Assembly (NCBI GenBank): GCA_900541555.1
Contig: UQKE01000035.1
Span: forward strand, 1-23,518
DNA from: an uncultured Porphyromonadaceae bacterium
GTDB taxonomy: Bacteria; Bacteroidota; Bacteroidia; Bacteroidales; Muribaculaceae
Reading direction: 5' to 3'
DNA: 23,518 nt
Shown piece after piece: positions 23,385 to 23,518 of the stretch (within the stretch, counting starts at the first letter, position 1; each line of letters opens with the position of its first letter). Below the pieces are notes generated by a model, which was not told the origin of the DNA, ran no database searches, and worked only from the letters and a program-made list of their open reading frames with translations. The position numbers and the translations under genes are program-made.

Positions 23385-23518
23385 CAGGCGGAGGGGTTCG
23401 GCAAGCATCAACGTCGCAGCTTCACAAACTTTTCTGCTTTCAAACTTGCGGAAAAGCCGCTTTGCGGCTGACAGTCAACCCCTTCGGCTCGCAGGCTCGC
23501 CACTTCCCCTATTTGCCT

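Larger units (their letters stand above)
22739..23518. other. Long gene-free region upstream of the minus-strand row
   Basis: No supported gene is seen in 780 bp. It holds the candidate promoter box at 22828, a run of eight C at 22855-22862, and repeat copy C at 23323. It also has the short GC-rich palindrome GCCGCTTTGCGGC near 23455 and composition typical of repeated, non-coding spacer. The 102-codon frame at 23103-23411 crosses the repeat and looks spurious. Confidence 0.6.

Noticed and set aside
23103..23411. A 102-codon minus-strand frame
   Set aside because: It runs through the dispersed repeat, is Cys/Arg/Trp-rich and has no credible start or family.

Overview
The window reads as Bacteroidales DNA, probably from a gut lineage of the Muribaculaceae/Barnesiella/Prevotella kind. 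The evidence is a secreted protein with a type IX secretion (T9SS) C-terminal sorting domain, a GldE-like gliding protein, a DUF4831 protein, a bifunctional Nnr, and TAnnTTTG-type -7 promoter elements. The family level is inference.

Region 1 (1 to about 7.4 kb) is AT-rich and looks like part of an integrative element. It opens with the C-terminal end of a tyrosine recombinase. Three plus-strand cargo genes follow: two membrane proteins with the same N-terminal zinc ribbon, the second carrying about eleven WG repeats, and a secreted protein with a Fib_succ_major/DUF1566-like domain. On the minus strand lie a small NUMOD3-like DNA-binding protein and a replication protein that resembles the filamentous-phage gene II/X family. 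An inverted, iteron-like repeat sits just past the rep gene. The right end is probably between 7175 and 7410, where a TGTACCCT direct repeat lies.

Region 2 (7.4 to 18.7 kb) is higher-GC chromosomal backbone. On the minus strand are a 1006-aa T9SS cargo protein and a tightly overlapping set gldE, a 4'-phosphopantetheinyl transferase and a C69 dipeptidase. On the plus strand are a RecD-like helicase, nnr (NAD(P)HX epimerase/dehydratase) and a DUF4831 gene.

Region 3 (18.7 to 23.5 kb) is the most interesting part. A lower-GC, all-minus-strand gene row lies between copies of a dispersed repeat; two copies share an identical 35-bp run and sit 4.4 kb apart in the same orientation. Its core is a ribosomally made peptide (RiPP) operon: a 43-aa precursor I found by translating the gap at 21628-21759, a lasso-type B2 transglutaminase-like leader peptidase, an asparagine-synthetase-like cyclase without its amidotransferase half, and an ATP-grasp protein. 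A 10-bp-stem terminator closes it. Upstream in the same direction are a P-loop NTPase, a 58-aa ORF and a 77-aa protein with four CxxC pairs. The precursor has a lasso-like F-x-x-P-x-F leader motif but no ordinary lasso core, and ATP-grasp enzymes are not part of the standard lasso set. The product may therefore be a variant lasso peptide or a new macrocycle.

No rRNA, tRNA or CRISPR array was seen.
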